A stretch of 64,000 bases of DNA from positions 24,053 to 88,052 of the forward strand of contig NVWL01000014.1 in assembly GCA_002733645.1 (NCBI GenBank). Reading direction: 5' to 3'. Each line of letters opens with the position of its first letter. Position 1 is the stretch's first letter. The stretch is from Oceanobacter sp. GTDB lineage: Bacteria; Pseudomonadota; Gammaproteobacteria; Pseudomonadales; Oceanobacteraceae. This document shows positions 35,623-43,524 of this stretch, in pieces. The translations under genes and the position numbers were made by a program. Below the pieces are notes generated by a model, which had not been told where the DNA came from, made no database searches, and worked only from the letters and a program-made list of their open reading frames with translations.

Positions 35623-37902
35623 ATGAGTTTCGATGCGGATGAAGAGATCCTTCAGGATTTTCTTGTAGAAGCCGGAGAGATACTTGAACTGCTCTCTGAA
35701 CAGTTAGTGGATCTTGAACAGCGTCCTGATGATAAAGATCTTCTTAATGCGATTTTTCGAGGCTTTCATACGGTAAAAGGTGGTGCAGGCTTTCTCCAAT
35801 TAGGTCCACTGGTTGATTGCTGTCACGCAGCAGAGAACGTATTCGATACGCTTCGTAATGGTAAGCGCACCGTCACCTCTGACTTAATGGACGTTGTACT
35901 CAGTGCGCTCGACAATGTTAATGAAATGTTTGATGCGGTGCGCTCTGGTGCCTCACCAGAACCTGCTGAGCCTACTTTGCTTGAGAGCTTGCATCAGTTA
36001 GCGCTCCCTGAAAGTGAAACACCTGCTGTTGTCGTAGAAGAGCCGACGCCAGAAGAAACCACCTCAGAAAGTGGCGCAACGGAAGAATCAGCAGATATCA
36101 CTGACGATGAATTCGAGAAATTACTCGACGCGCTCGATGAAAAAGCGAACGTCGAAGCAGAAGGAGCTGGCGCAGTAGAACCTTCAACGCCGGCAACCGC
36201 CGCTGATTCATCAGGGGATGATTTATTTGGTGATGATGATTTATTCGGCATGGATGAATCTAGCCCAGCCGCATCATCGAACAACGATGAAATTACAGAA
36301 GACGAATTTGAAGCCCTGCTTGATAAAATACATGGCGGTAAACCAGGCTCAAATGAAGGGGCTGACGCGACGGCAGATAAAGCTGCTGGCGAGTTAAGTG
36401 CCATCGCAAGTGGTGATGAACTCATTTCAGATTCAGAGTTTGAAGATCTACTTGATCGTTTACATGGAAAAGGCATGCATGCGTCTGCGCCTGCACCGAG
36501 CTTAACGTCAGCCAGTGCCACTCCAAGCAATGAATCGGCAGATGTAAAAACAGAAACGCCAGCGGCTAAAGCGCCTGAGCAACCACCGAAAGCAGAGGCC
36601 CCTAAGGCAGAAAAGCCGGCCCCAGTGACGCCGATTAAAGCAGAAGCAGCAAAACCAGCGGCGCCTGCTGCAAAAGCCGCCGCACCTGCACCAGCCCGAA
36701 AAACCGACAAAGATAACGCAGCAGAAGCTACCGTCCGTGTCGATACCCGCCGCCTTGATGACATCATGAATATGGTGGGTGAACTGGTACTTGTGCGTAA
36801 CCGTTTGGTGCGCTTGGGCTTAAAAAGCACCGATGAATCGATGTCAAAGGCGGTAGCTAATCTCGATGTCGTTACCGGTGACTTGCAAGCGTCAGTGATG
36901 AAAACCCGAATGCAGCCGATTAAAAAGGTGTTTGGCCGTTTTCCTCGGGTTGTTCGTGATCTTGCTCGACAACTTAAGAAAGAAATTAATCTTGAATTAC
37001 GCGGTGAAGAAACTGATCTTGATAAAAACCTCGTAGAGGCTTTGGCGGATCCTCTGGTTCACTTAGTGCGTAATTCAGTTGACCACGGTGTTGAACAGCC
37101 TGAAGCGCGTGAACAAAGTGGTAAAAACCGTGTGGGTACGGTTATTTTATCTGCCGAGCAAGAAGGCGATCATATTCTCTTGCGCATACAAGATGACGGT
37201 GCTGGTATGGACGCAGAAGTTCTGCGCCGTAAAGCGGTAGAAAAAGGCGTGATGGATCAAGACGCCGCAGATCGTTTATCCAGCAGCGAATGTTTTAATC
37301 TGATCTTTGCGCCGGGGTTTTCGACGAAAGAACAAATTTCAGACGTATCTGGCCGTGGTGTAGGTATGGATGTGGTGAAAACTAAAATCACCCAATTAAA
37401 CGGCACCATTGATATTCAATCGAACCTTGGCGAAGGCACAATAATTAGCATCAAAGTGCCATTAACTTTGGCAATTATGCCGACCTTAATGGTGATGTTA
37501 AAAGATCAAGCGTTTGCCTTCCCGTTGGTGAATGTGAATGAAATATTCCACCTGGATCTGACGCAAACTAACGTGGTCGATGGCCAAGAAGTTGTGGTTG
37601 TACGTGAAAAACCCATCCCTCTGTTTTATTTGAAACGTTGGTTAGTGAAAGGCGAAAATTACGCACGCGCCGACGAAAGCGCACACGTAGTTGTCGTGTC
37701 TGTAGGGAATAAAAAAGTAGGATTTGTTGTTGATCAATTAATTGGCCAAGAGGAAGTGGTGATTAAACCCTTGGGTAAAATGTTGCATGGAACCGCAGGA
37801 ATGGCTGGTGCCACCATTACAGGTGATGGTCGTATAGCACTGATCTTAGACATCCCAAGTATGCTTACTCGTTACGCATCTCGACAGTCCAGTGCGGCCT
37901 GA
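35623..37902 (+). CDS. cheA: Flagellar chemotaxis kinase CheA
   Basis: This 759-residue CheA has an HPt domain (H49 in FRGFHTVKGGAGFLQL), a long linker of about 230 residues, a dimerisation domain (~375-440, IMNMVGELVLVRNRL), HATPase (VRNSVDHGVE, QDDGAGM, GRGVGMDVV) and a CheW-like domain to the end. No canonical P2 domain is recognisable. Instead the linker carries three copies of an acidic helix motif, ITDDEFEKLLDAL (~159), ITEDEFEALLDKI (~224) and ISDSEFEDLLDRL (~268), resembling the CheY-binding tails of CheZ and FliM. An Ala/Pro/Lys-rich stretch follows. Similar linkers are known in Pseudomonas CheA. Confidence 0.96.
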   Translation: MSFDADEEILQDFLVEAGEILELLSEQLVDLEQRPDDKDLLNAIFRGFHTVKGGAGFLQLGPLVDCCHAAENVFDTLRNGKRTVTSDLMDVVLSALDNVNEMFDAVRSGASPEPAEPTLLESLHQLALPESETPAVVVEEPTPEETTSESGATEESADITDDEFEKLLDALDEKANVEAEGAGAVEPSTPATAADSSGDDLFGDDDLFGMDESSPAASSNNDEITEDEFEALLDKIHGGKPGSNEGADATADKAAGELSAIASGDELISDSEFEDLLDRLHGKGMHASAPAPSLTSASATPSNESADVKTETPAAKAPEQPPKAEAPKAEKPAPVTPIKAEAAKPAAPAAKAAAPAPARKTDKDNAAEATVRVDTRRLDDIMNMVGELVLVRNRLVRLGLKSTDESMSKAVANLDVVTGDLQASVMKTRMQPIKKVFGRFPRVVRDLARQLKKEINLELRGEETDLDKNLVEALADPLVHLVRNSVDHGVEQPEAREQSGKNRVGTVILSAEQEGDHILLRIQDDGAGMDAEVLRRKAVEKGVMDQDAADRLSSSECFNLIFAPGFSTKEQISDVSGRGVGMDVVKTKITQLNGTIDIQSNLGEGTIISIKVPLTLAIMPTLMVMLKDQAFAFPLVNVNEIFHLDLTQTNVVDGQEVVVVREKPIPLFYLKRWLVKGENYARADESAHVVVVSVGNKKVGFVVDQLIGQEEVVIKPLGKMLHGTAGMAGATITGDGRIALILDIPSMLTRYASRQSSAA

Positions 37903-37937
37903 TCAGGCTAAAGAGTTAGTCTGATACAGGAGTAGGT

Positions 37938-38975
37938 ATGTCGTTAAAAGTTCTAGTTGTTGATGATTCGGGGTTTTTCCGAAGACGGGTTGCCGACATT
38001 ATTAATGCTGACTCTCGCATGGAAGTGATCGGCGTTGCAGAAAATGGTTTACAGGCTGTTGATATGAGCCGGGCGCTAAAGCCTGATGTCATAACAATGG
38101 ATTACGAAATGCCCGTCATGGATGGCATCACCGCCATTCGAAATATCATGGCTGAAAAGCCTATCCCGGTATTGATGTTTTCCTCTCTTTCATTCGAAGG
38201 TGCTCGAGTTACCTTAGATGCTCTTGATGCTGGTGCTGTCGATTTTTTACCCAAAAATTTTGATGCGGTAGCCAAGAATTCCAGTGACATTCGTCGTTTA
38301 CTGACGGATAAAATTGTCGCTGCCGCACGCATCCATGTTGGAAACTCTCCGACAACGGCCCCCGTGTTTACACCAGCCCCGCGAGCGTCCCCCACGGCGG
38401 TGAAATTAGATGGTATTCAGTTGGTTGTGATCGGAACATCGACCGGTGGGCCTGCCGCATTACAGACTATTTTTAAAGCGATGCCAGCCAATTTTAAAGT
38501 GCCTATTGTCATCGTGCAGCATATGCCAGCCTCATTTACCACAGCCTTTGCTGAGCGGTTAGATAATCTCAGTGAGCTGTCTGTTAAGGAAGCCGAAGAC
38601 GGTGACGTATTAAAACCCGGTTGTGTGTACGTTGCGCCTGGTGGCATGCAATTAATGTTGGATGGCCGCCAAGGAAAGTCTATTCATATTCGTGAAAGCG
38701 ACCCACGTATCAATTATCGTCCTAGTGTGGATATAGCGTTTGCATCCGCCGCGAAACACTATGGTCGTCATGTTCTTGGGGTTGTATTAACCGGGATGGG
38801 GTCGGATGGACGAGAGGGTGCTCGTTTAATTAAAGGCGTGGGTGGACACATTTGGGCGCAAGATGAAGACAGCTCTGTGATTTTTGGGATGCCAATGTCT
38901 GTGATTAAGGAAGGGCTAGCGGATACTGTATTGTCCATTAAGGATGTGAGTGAGCGTTTAACTAAAGATATTTAA
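37938..38975 (+). CDS. cheB: Chemotaxis methylesterase CheB (flagellar cluster)
   Basis: The 345-residue product has a receiver with phospho-acceptor D55 (ITMDYEMPVMDG) and a methylesterase domain with Ser in IGTSTGGPAALQ, His in VQHMPASFT and Asp in VVLTGMGSDGREGA. It follows cheA by 35 bases and ends in an intrinsic terminator, which closes the fliA-cheYZAB stretch. No cheR is near it. The cheR at 16713 or one elsewhere must serve the receptors. Confidence 0.95.
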   Translation: MSLKVLVVDDSGFFRRRVADIINADSRMEVIGVAENGLQAVDMSRALKPDVITMDYEMPVMDGITAIRNIMAEKPIPVLMFSSLSFEGARVTLDALDAGAVDFLPKNFDAVAKNSSDIRRLLTDKIVAAARIHVGNSPTTAPVFTPAPRASPTAVKLDGIQLVVIGTSTGGPAALQTIFKAMPANFKVPIVIVQHMPASFTTAFAERLDNLSELSVKEAEDGDVLKPGCVYVAPGGMQLMLDGRQGKSIHIRESDPRINYRPSVDIAFASAAKHYGRHVLGVVLTGMGSDGREGARLIKGVGGHIWAQDEDSSVIFGMPMSVIKEGLADTVLSIKDVSERLTKDI

Positions 38976-38985
38976 TTTTTCTTGG

Positions 38986-39007
38986 CGGCATCAGATTGCC
39001 GTTTTTT
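38986..39007 (+). terminator. Intrinsic terminator after cheB
   Basis: CGGCA-TCAGAT-TGCCG is followed at once by TTTTTT. It lies 11 bases after the cheB stop. Confidence 0.75.
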
Positions 39008-39160
39008 GGACAATATACTGGTCACTTCTTTATTTATATTTCTATATACCTTCTTTTTTCTGCATATTTTAGTTTTTTTTCAGTAATGACATGAATTTTG
39101 CTTCTAATTACTAATGGAATGCAATTTGTCGTAAATTCGACGAAATACAGGAATTCAGTC

Positions 39161-39934
39161 GTGAGAATCTGGTCTGTTTCAAATCAGAAGGGTGGTGTGG
39201 GTAAAACAACATCCGTGGTGTCTTTGGGAGGCTTGTTAGCCGCCCAAGGGAAACGCGTGCTGTTGGTTGACCTTGACCCTCATGGCTCGTTGACGAGCTA
39301 TTTCGGACAAGATCCCGATGGTCTTGAGCGCAGCCTATACCATCTGTTTTTTGAGAAACGTTGGCGGAATGTAGATTATATTCGCGAAACGCTTCAGCCT
39401 ACGTCCATGGATAATGTGTCTTTATTACCTGCCACCACATCATTGGCGACGTTAGAGCGCCAAGTGAGTGGTCAAGATGGAATGGGGTTGGTGCTTGCGA
39501 GATCCTTAGCGCAACTGTGGGATGACTATGATTATGCGATTCTTGATACACCGCCCATTTTAGGTGTGTTGCTCGTTAATGCGCTGGCGGCATGTCAGCA
39601 GCTTGTTATTCCGACGCAAACCGAATTTTTGGCGTTGAAGGGGTTGGAGCGAATGGTACATACATTAAAAATGGTAATGACATCGCAAAAACGCCAACTG
39701 CCTTATTGTATTGTTCCGACGTTATTTGATCGTCGTACCTCTGCCTCACTCACTAGCTTGAAAGAAATGCGCCGTACCTACAAAGAATCGTTATGGGACG
39801 AAGCTATTCCTGTTGATACGCGATTGCGAGACGCTAGTTTTAAAGGTGTTTTCCCACATCAGCTTGACCCTGAATCAAGGGGGGTTCGCGCCTACAAGCA
39901 CTTGCTGGCATCGTTAGATCGTGAGGAGCCGTAA
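39161..39934 (+). CDS. parC: ParA-family ATPase, ParC-like (polar chemotaxis array placement)
   Basis: The product is a 258-residue ParA/MinD ATPase with deviant Walker A NQKGGVGKTTSVVSLGGLL, the DLDPHGSLTSYF switch and ILDTPPILG Walker B. I start it at the GTG at 39161 with AGGA eight bases upstream; the frame is open further upstream but lacks family-like sequence. Its place between cheB and CheW-domain genes matches soj (PA1462) of Pseudomonas and parC of Vibrio, which recruits chemotaxis arrays to the pole. motCD, found here in Pseudomonas, are absent. The symbol is by synteny. Confidence 0.85.
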   Translation: MRIWSVSNQKGGVGKTTSVVSLGGLLAAQGKRVLLVDLDPHGSLTSYFGQDPDGLERSLYHLFFEKRWRNVDYIRETLQPTSMDNVSLLPATTSLATLERQVSGQDGMGLVLARSLAQLWDDYDYAILDTPPILGVLLVNALAACQQLVIPTQTEFLALKGLERMVHTLKMVMTSQKRQLPYCIVPTLFDRRTSASLTSLKEMRRTYKESLWDEAIPVDTRLRDASFKGVFPHQLDPESRGVRAYKHLLASLDREEP

Positions 39935-39935
39935 C

Positions 39936-40274
39936 GTGACGGCTAATAACGATATCTTGCTTGGTTACTTTGATAGCTTACTAACACCTGAGCCAACAGA
40001 GTCATTCGTGGATCAAGATTCGTTATCGAATATGTTAGCCGCAGTAACTGATGCGCCAATGGCGGATGTTTACGTGGCTCCATTAATGAGTGACACAATA
40101 GCTACTGGCTTCCGCTTAATTCCTTTAATGACACCGCCTACGACAACAATAATGACAACGGCCTTAAGTCTAACAATGACGTTTGAGTTGCTGTCTTTAG
40201 CCGCTAAATTAGGACGTGGGCGGATCAAAACACACGTTATGGTCGCGTGTGCAGGAGTGATTGCGGATGGCTAA
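39936..40274 (+). CDS. Small unknown protein between ParC- and ParP-like genes (possible degenerate paralogue)
   Basis: A GTG one base after the parC stop, with GAGGAG seven bases upstream, opens a 112-codon frame whose stop overlaps the next gene by 8 bases. Its N-terminus, ILLGYFDSLLTPEPTE, resembles VLQNYLDQLLIVATEAPE in the downstream CheW-domain protein, suggesting a shared ParC-interacting motif. The rest (Thr/Met/Leu-rich, then a short basic stretch) resembles no family I know and has no CheW domain. It may be a real small partner or a decayed duplicate of the next gene. Confidence 0.5.
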   Translation: MTANNDILLGYFDSLLTPEPTESFVDQDSLSNMLAAVTDAPMADVYVAPLMSDTIATGFRLIPLMTPPTTTIMTTALSLTMTFELLSLAAKLGRGRIKTHVMVACAGVIADG

Positions 40275-41202
40275 GCAACACTCCAAACAACACTCCAAAC
40301 AAGACACTAACCAACACACTAATCGGCAGAGGGCGCAAGAAAGTGAGCAATCGTTAGCTGACACCTCAGCTGCGACGGCAGTCAAAGAAAACCAAGTGGA
40401 TGGTGTGCTGCAGAATTATCTTGATCAATTATTGATTGTAGCAACAGAAGCACCTGAAACGCCTGATCTAGTTGACGTGGCTACTGAGGTTCCGGTCGTC
40501 GCTCCAACGCTTGAGAATGTTATTGAACAGCCTCAGTCAGACAATACCACAGTGGTTGATGGTGAAATTCAAGATTGGGAAGTCTTAGATAGCGCCTCCC
40601 CAGAGCTTGTCGCAGAAACCGTTGTACAGCCAACGATTGCTGAGGCAGCTGAGGCTGACATTCAGAAAGAGGTCGATATTGCTGAGGAGGCTCTGGCAAG
40701 CTCGACTGCAAAGAGCCACGAGGATATATCAGACACGCCTGTTGTCTTAGCGCCACAACTCAATTGGGATTCGTCTCAAGGGGTTGATTGTTTAATCTTT
40801 AAGGTTGCTGGGCTGAAGCTGGCGATTCCTTTGCCGCTGTTGGGCGGTGTGTATACCGTCGATGACAAAGTCACGCCACTGTTTGGCCAAGCTAAGTGGT
40901 CATTAGGTGTATGGCAGGCAGAAGGGCAAAAGCTGACGGTGGTTGATAGTGCTCAGCTCATTATGCCAGAGCGACAAGTGTCACTTCAGGAAGAAGGGTA
41001 TAGCTACCTTATTCAACTCGATCGCGCGCCTTGGGCGTTAGCGTGTCAAGAAATCTGCGATACCCGAGATTTGGTTTCAGAGTCAATAAAATGGCGTGGA
41101 GACACCAGTAAACGACCTTGGTTGGCTGGTACGGTTATTTCAGAAATGTGCGCTTTAATTGATGTTCCAGGTTTACTTTCCCTCCTAGAAACCCAGCGTT
41201 AA
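40267..41202 (+). CDS. parP: ParP-like CheW-domain array protein
   Basis: This 311-residue protein starts at the ATG at 40267 (AGGAG nine bases upstream). The N-terminus is a His/Ser/Lys/Gln tandem-repeat stretch (KQHSKQHSKQDTNQHTNR), followed by the short helix VLQNYLDQLL and a long acidic Glu/Val/Ala-rich linker. A C-terminal CheW-like domain occupies residues ~172-311 (CLIFKVAGLKLAIPLPLLGG to LIDVPGLLSLLE). This layout and its position after a ParA-type gene match Vibrio ParP, whose C-terminal domain joins the CheA array and whose N-terminus contacts ParC, and PA1463 of Pseudomonas. The assignment is by architecture and synteny. Confidence 0.82.
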   Translation: MAKQHSKQHSKQDTNQHTNRQRAQESEQSLADTSAATAVKENQVDGVLQNYLDQLLIVATEAPETPDLVDVATEVPVVAPTLENVIEQPQSDNTTVVDGEIQDWEVLDSASPELVAETVVQPTIAEAAEADIQKEVDIAEEALASSTAKSHEDISDTPVVLAPQLNWDSSQGVDCLIFKVAGLKLAIPLPLLGGVYTVDDKVTPLFGQAKWSLGVWQAEGQKLTVVDSAQLIMPERQVSLQEEGYSYLIQLDRAPWALACQEICDTRDLVSESIKWRGDTSKRPWLAGTVISEMCALIDVPGLLSLLETQR

Positions 41203-41243
41203 TCAGGGTGACAGCCTTCATTAAAAAATTACTTGAATTCGGC

Positions 41244-41259
41244 TGGTACACTTTGTGCT
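41244..41259 (+). promoter_or_regulatory. Candidate sigma-54 promoter of cheW
   Basis: TGGTACACTTTGTGCT has GG (41245-41246) and GC (41257-41258) 12 bases apart. It differs from consensus at one position of the -24 box and at the first T of TTGC. It lies 77 bases before the cheW ATG. Confidence 0.45.
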
Positions 41260-41336
41260 CTGATCTATAGTTAAGGAAGGTCCGTTAGGTTTTTTTGACA
41301 CAGTCAGGCATCGGCCTTTCTTAGCGAGGATGTTTT

Positions 41337-41816
41337 ATGTCAGCAATTGCCGGTAAAAGTGTGGAAGATCCAGTTCTTCAGTGGGTCACTTTCCGCCTTG
41401 AAAACGAAAGTTACGGTATAAATGTAATGCAGGTGCAAGAAGTGCTGCGTTACACGGAGATTGCTCCTGTACCGGGAGCGCCCAACTATGTATTGGGCAT
41501 CATTAATCTGCGTGGCAACGTAGTGACCGTGATCGATACGCGTCAGCGTTTCGGTTTGCCAACTGCAGACACTACTGATCAAACCCGTATCGTGATTATC
41601 GAAGCGGAAAATCAAGTGGTGGGAATCCTCGTCGATGCGGTGGCTGAAGTGGTTTATCTACGTCAGTCAGAAATAGAGACTACTCCGAACGTCGGAAACG
41701 AGGAAAGCGCCAAATTTATTCAGGGTGTTTGTCATAAAAACGACGAACTACTGATTTTGGTTGACCTTGAAAAGCTGATGTCAGATGAAGAGTGGTCAGA
41801 TCTTAGCGGACTATAG
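41337..41816 (+). CDS. cheW: Chemotaxis adaptor CheW (flagellar cluster)
   Basis: The 159-residue product is a single CheW domain: WVTFRLENESYGINVMQVQE, VPGAPNYVLGIINLRGNVVT and GILVDAVAEVVYL are conserved. It follows the ParP-like gene by 134 bases and precedes a DUF2802 gene by 9 bases, the same order as PA1463-PA1464-PA1465 of Pseudomonas. It is presumably the adaptor for the CheA encoded at 35623. Confidence 0.95.
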   Translation: MSAIAGKSVEDPVLQWVTFRLENESYGINVMQVQEVLRYTEIAPVPGAPNYVLGIINLRGNVVTVIDTRQRFGLPTADTTDQTRIVIIEAENQVVGILVDAVAEVVYLRQSEIETTPNVGNEESAKFIQGVCHKNDELLILVDLEKLMSDEEWSDLSGL

Positions 41817-41825
41817 GAGTCTGGT

Positions 41826-42209
41826 ATGGAAGGCCTTACATTAGTGCATTGGTTGTTGATTGGTAATTTTGCGATGCTTTTAGGTGTTGCAGCGTTTATT
41901 GCGGCCCTAAGAAAGCAGCAATCGGATGACGCTCGAATATTTGAGCAAAAAATTGAGCATCTGGAACAAGGGCAGGTGGCAATTAGCCAAAGTGCGATTG
42001 GTCTTGGGCGACGTATTAAGCAAGTGGAAACTCGCTCTGCGAAAATGCAGCAGACTCCGGCGCCAGTCGATGAAGAGTCGCATCGTTTTGAACAGGCATC
42101 GCGTTTAGCGGGAATGGGAGCGAGTGTTGAAGATTTAATTGACAGTTTGGGTGTTGCGCGTTCGGAAGCAGAATTGATGGTCTCAATGAAACGTTCAGCA
42201 AACGCGTAA
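41826..42209 (+). CDS. DUF2802-family membrane-anchored protein
   Basis: The 127-residue product has one N-terminal membrane helix (residues ~8-28, WLLIGNFAMLLGVAAFIAAL), a cytoplasmic coiled coil (ARIFEQKIEHLEQGQVAI) and a conserved C-terminal helix-turn-helix-like segment (ASRLAGMGASVEDLIDSLG, SEAELMVSMKR) typical of DUF2802. The family regularly follows cheW in polar-flagellum clusters, and its function is not known. An intrinsic terminator follows 46 bases later, closing the whole flagellar/chemotaxis locus. Confidence 0.85.
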   Translation: MEGLTLVHWLLIGNFAMLLGVAAFIAALRKQQSDDARIFEQKIEHLEQGQVAISQSAIGLGRRIKQVETRSAKMQQTPAPVDEESHRFEQASRLAGMGASVEDLIDSLGVARSEAELMVSMKRSANA

Positions 42210-42255
42210 AACACCGGTATACAGCCATGCGTAATCGAGCTATTTAGTGTGAACT

Positions 42256-42281
42256 ACCCGTCATTTATGGCGGGTTTTTTT
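42256..42281 (+). terminator. Intrinsic terminator ending the chemotaxis operon
   Basis: ACCCGTCAT-TT-ATGGCGGGT forms a stem with one T-G pair and runs directly into TTTTTTT. It lies 46 bases after the DUF2802 stop. Confidence 0.88.
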
Positions 42282-42379
42282 ATGTTCGTGTGAACAGGTA
42301 ACGAATTTATACATAGTGACCCTATCGCTATTGAGCATCTTTTCTATACTGAAAGCATCACTAGAGAGAAGGGTTTTCT

Positions 42380-42628
42380 ATGAAATACCTGACATTGCTC
42401 GGCATTATATTTACGTTATCTAGCTCGGTATCTGGCTCTGAAGAGTCGCAGGTGTTGCCGGGTAATATGCACTACGCACAATTATTTAAAAGTACGACGT
42501 TTTCTGAGCGTACTCCGGGGTTCAATGATTTATATATGATTGAAACGCCCGACAAAGGTCGTCAAATTGTAATCTACTGCAATCCTACCTTTTGCTATAA
42601 ATTACGGGGCCACACACTGACGGCATAG
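42380..42628 (+). CDS. Small predicted secreted protein, unknown
   Basis: The 82-residue product starts MKYLTLLGIIFTLSSSVSGS, a good signal peptide with likely cleavage near residue 19. The mature part (~63 residues) has two cysteines in VIYCNPTFCYKL that could form a disulphide. An AGAAGGG ribosome site precedes the ATG, which supports translation. I recognise no family. It stands alone between the chemotaxis terminator and a convergent MAPEG gene. Confidence 0.65.
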   Translation: MKYLTLLGIIFTLSSSVSGSEESQVLPGNMHYAQLFKSTTFSERTPGFNDLYMIETPDKGRQIVIYCNPTFCYKLRGHTLTA

Positions 42629-42679
42629 CCCGGCGCAATTTAATCATTGGCTAATATTCATTAGCCTATTTTCTGTGGG

Positions 42680-43054
42680 TTATGCACCTGCGGCAAAAAT
42701 AGCAATGCAACACCCTAAACCAGCGCCCCACACTAAGGTGCGTAGTAGGGCAAAGTTACCTAAATACATAACGCCATACACGACTCGAATAGCAATAAAC
42801 GCCATGGCTAGTGTATCAATGTAACCCTGTTCACCACCGGTTAAGTGAGCAATGATGACGGCAGCGGCAAAAATTGGAAATGCTTCAAAGCTATTGAGCT
42901 GCGCCCAATGAGCGCGTTTACGGAACCCTTCTTGTTTTTCTAAAAATTCACGCGGCGAGTAGTTGTTGTAACGACCACCGGTAAATTTAGCAATGCCGGT
43001 AAACGTGAATGGCATCAGTGCTGCAACGAGTACACACCAGTAGGCAAGTGTCAT
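42680..43054 (-). CDS. MAPEG-family membrane protein
   Basis: The 124-residue product has four hydrophobic segments and the MAPEG pattern: AALMPFTFTGIAKF, the RAHWAQLNSFEAFPIFAAAV motif of loop/helix 2 and a C-terminal RVVYGVMYLGNFALLRTLVW. MAPEG proteins include microsomal glutathione S-transferases; bacterial members of this short type are mostly uncharacterised. It is 9 bases downstream of the pilin-like gene on the same strand and probably cotranscribed with it. Confidence 0.85.
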   Translation of the reverse strand: MTLAYWCVLVAALMPFTFTGIAKFTGGRYNNYSPREFLEKQEGFRKRAHWAQLNSFEAFPIFAAAVIIAHLTGGEQGYIDTLAMAFIAIRVVYGVMYLGNFALLRTLVWGAGLGCCIAIFAAGA

Positions 43055-43063
43055 AAGAGATCC

Positions 43064-43408
43064 TTATTCTGAGGTTAATAATTGGCAGAGCCCCATCGTT
43101 TCTAATGGGTTTTCTCGCTCAAAACAGTAACCGTCGAGTGGGGAATGCACAAGGTCATTTTTCACCTCAAACCCATGCCTAAAAACGTCTTTTTCGGGGA
43201 CTGCCCCGTCGCTGGCAGCTTCTTGATAAGTTTGCCACACCGCATTATGGATAGCTTCGGTTGAGGCGGCATAACGCGTGACCTGCTCGTCGGCGGTCGT
43301 CATTAGCTCTGGCAAATGGGAGACTGCGGTGGCTGATAGTACGCCTGAAATCATCAACCCTGCGGTCGCTTGAAGTGTGGAGAATCCTTGACAGTTAAAC
43401 CGCCACAT
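43064..43408 (-). CDS. Pilin-like (type IV prepilin N-terminus) protein, unknown
   Basis: The 114-residue product begins with a basic leader and a GFSTLQATAGLMISGVLSAT hydrophobic helix, which looks like a type IV prepilin cleavage site (G|F) and pilin alpha-1 helix. Position +5 is Gln instead of the usual Glu. The remaining ~80 residues are soluble with two cysteines (DGYCFE and GLCQLL), as in minor pseudopilins. No other pilus gene is nearby. A pseudopilin or GspH/FimT-like protein is the best guess. Confidence 0.6.
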   Translation of the reverse strand: MWRFNCQGFSTLQATAGLMISGVLSATAVSHLPELMTTADEQVTRYAASTEAIHNAVWQTYQEAASDGAVPEKDVFRHGFEVKNDLVHSPLDGYCFERENPLETMGLCQLLTSE

Positions 43409-43422
43409 TAGAATGAGTCCCT

Positions 43423-43449
43423 GTTATCGTGGTGTATGCGCACGATAAC
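43423..43449. repeat. Perfect 9-bp inverted repeat upstream of the pilin-like gene
   Basis: GTTATCGTG-GTGTATGCG-CACGATAAC has perfect arms with a 9-base spacer and lies 14 bases upstream of the start of the minus-strand gene at 43408. There is no T-run on either strand. An operator is more likely than a terminator. Confidence 0.7.
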
Positions 43450-43524
43450 GGAATCGGTGTAATGCGCCAATGGGTCAAAGATTCCTATTGGTGAAGAGTG
43501 TGATTTTTAGACAGTTAAGTCAGG

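Noticed and set aside
35994..36830. Long minus-strand frame (278 codons) opposite the cheA linker
   Set aside because: It is a shadow of the Ala/Glu-rich linker in the real frame; the low-complexity Ala/Ser composition reveals the artefact.
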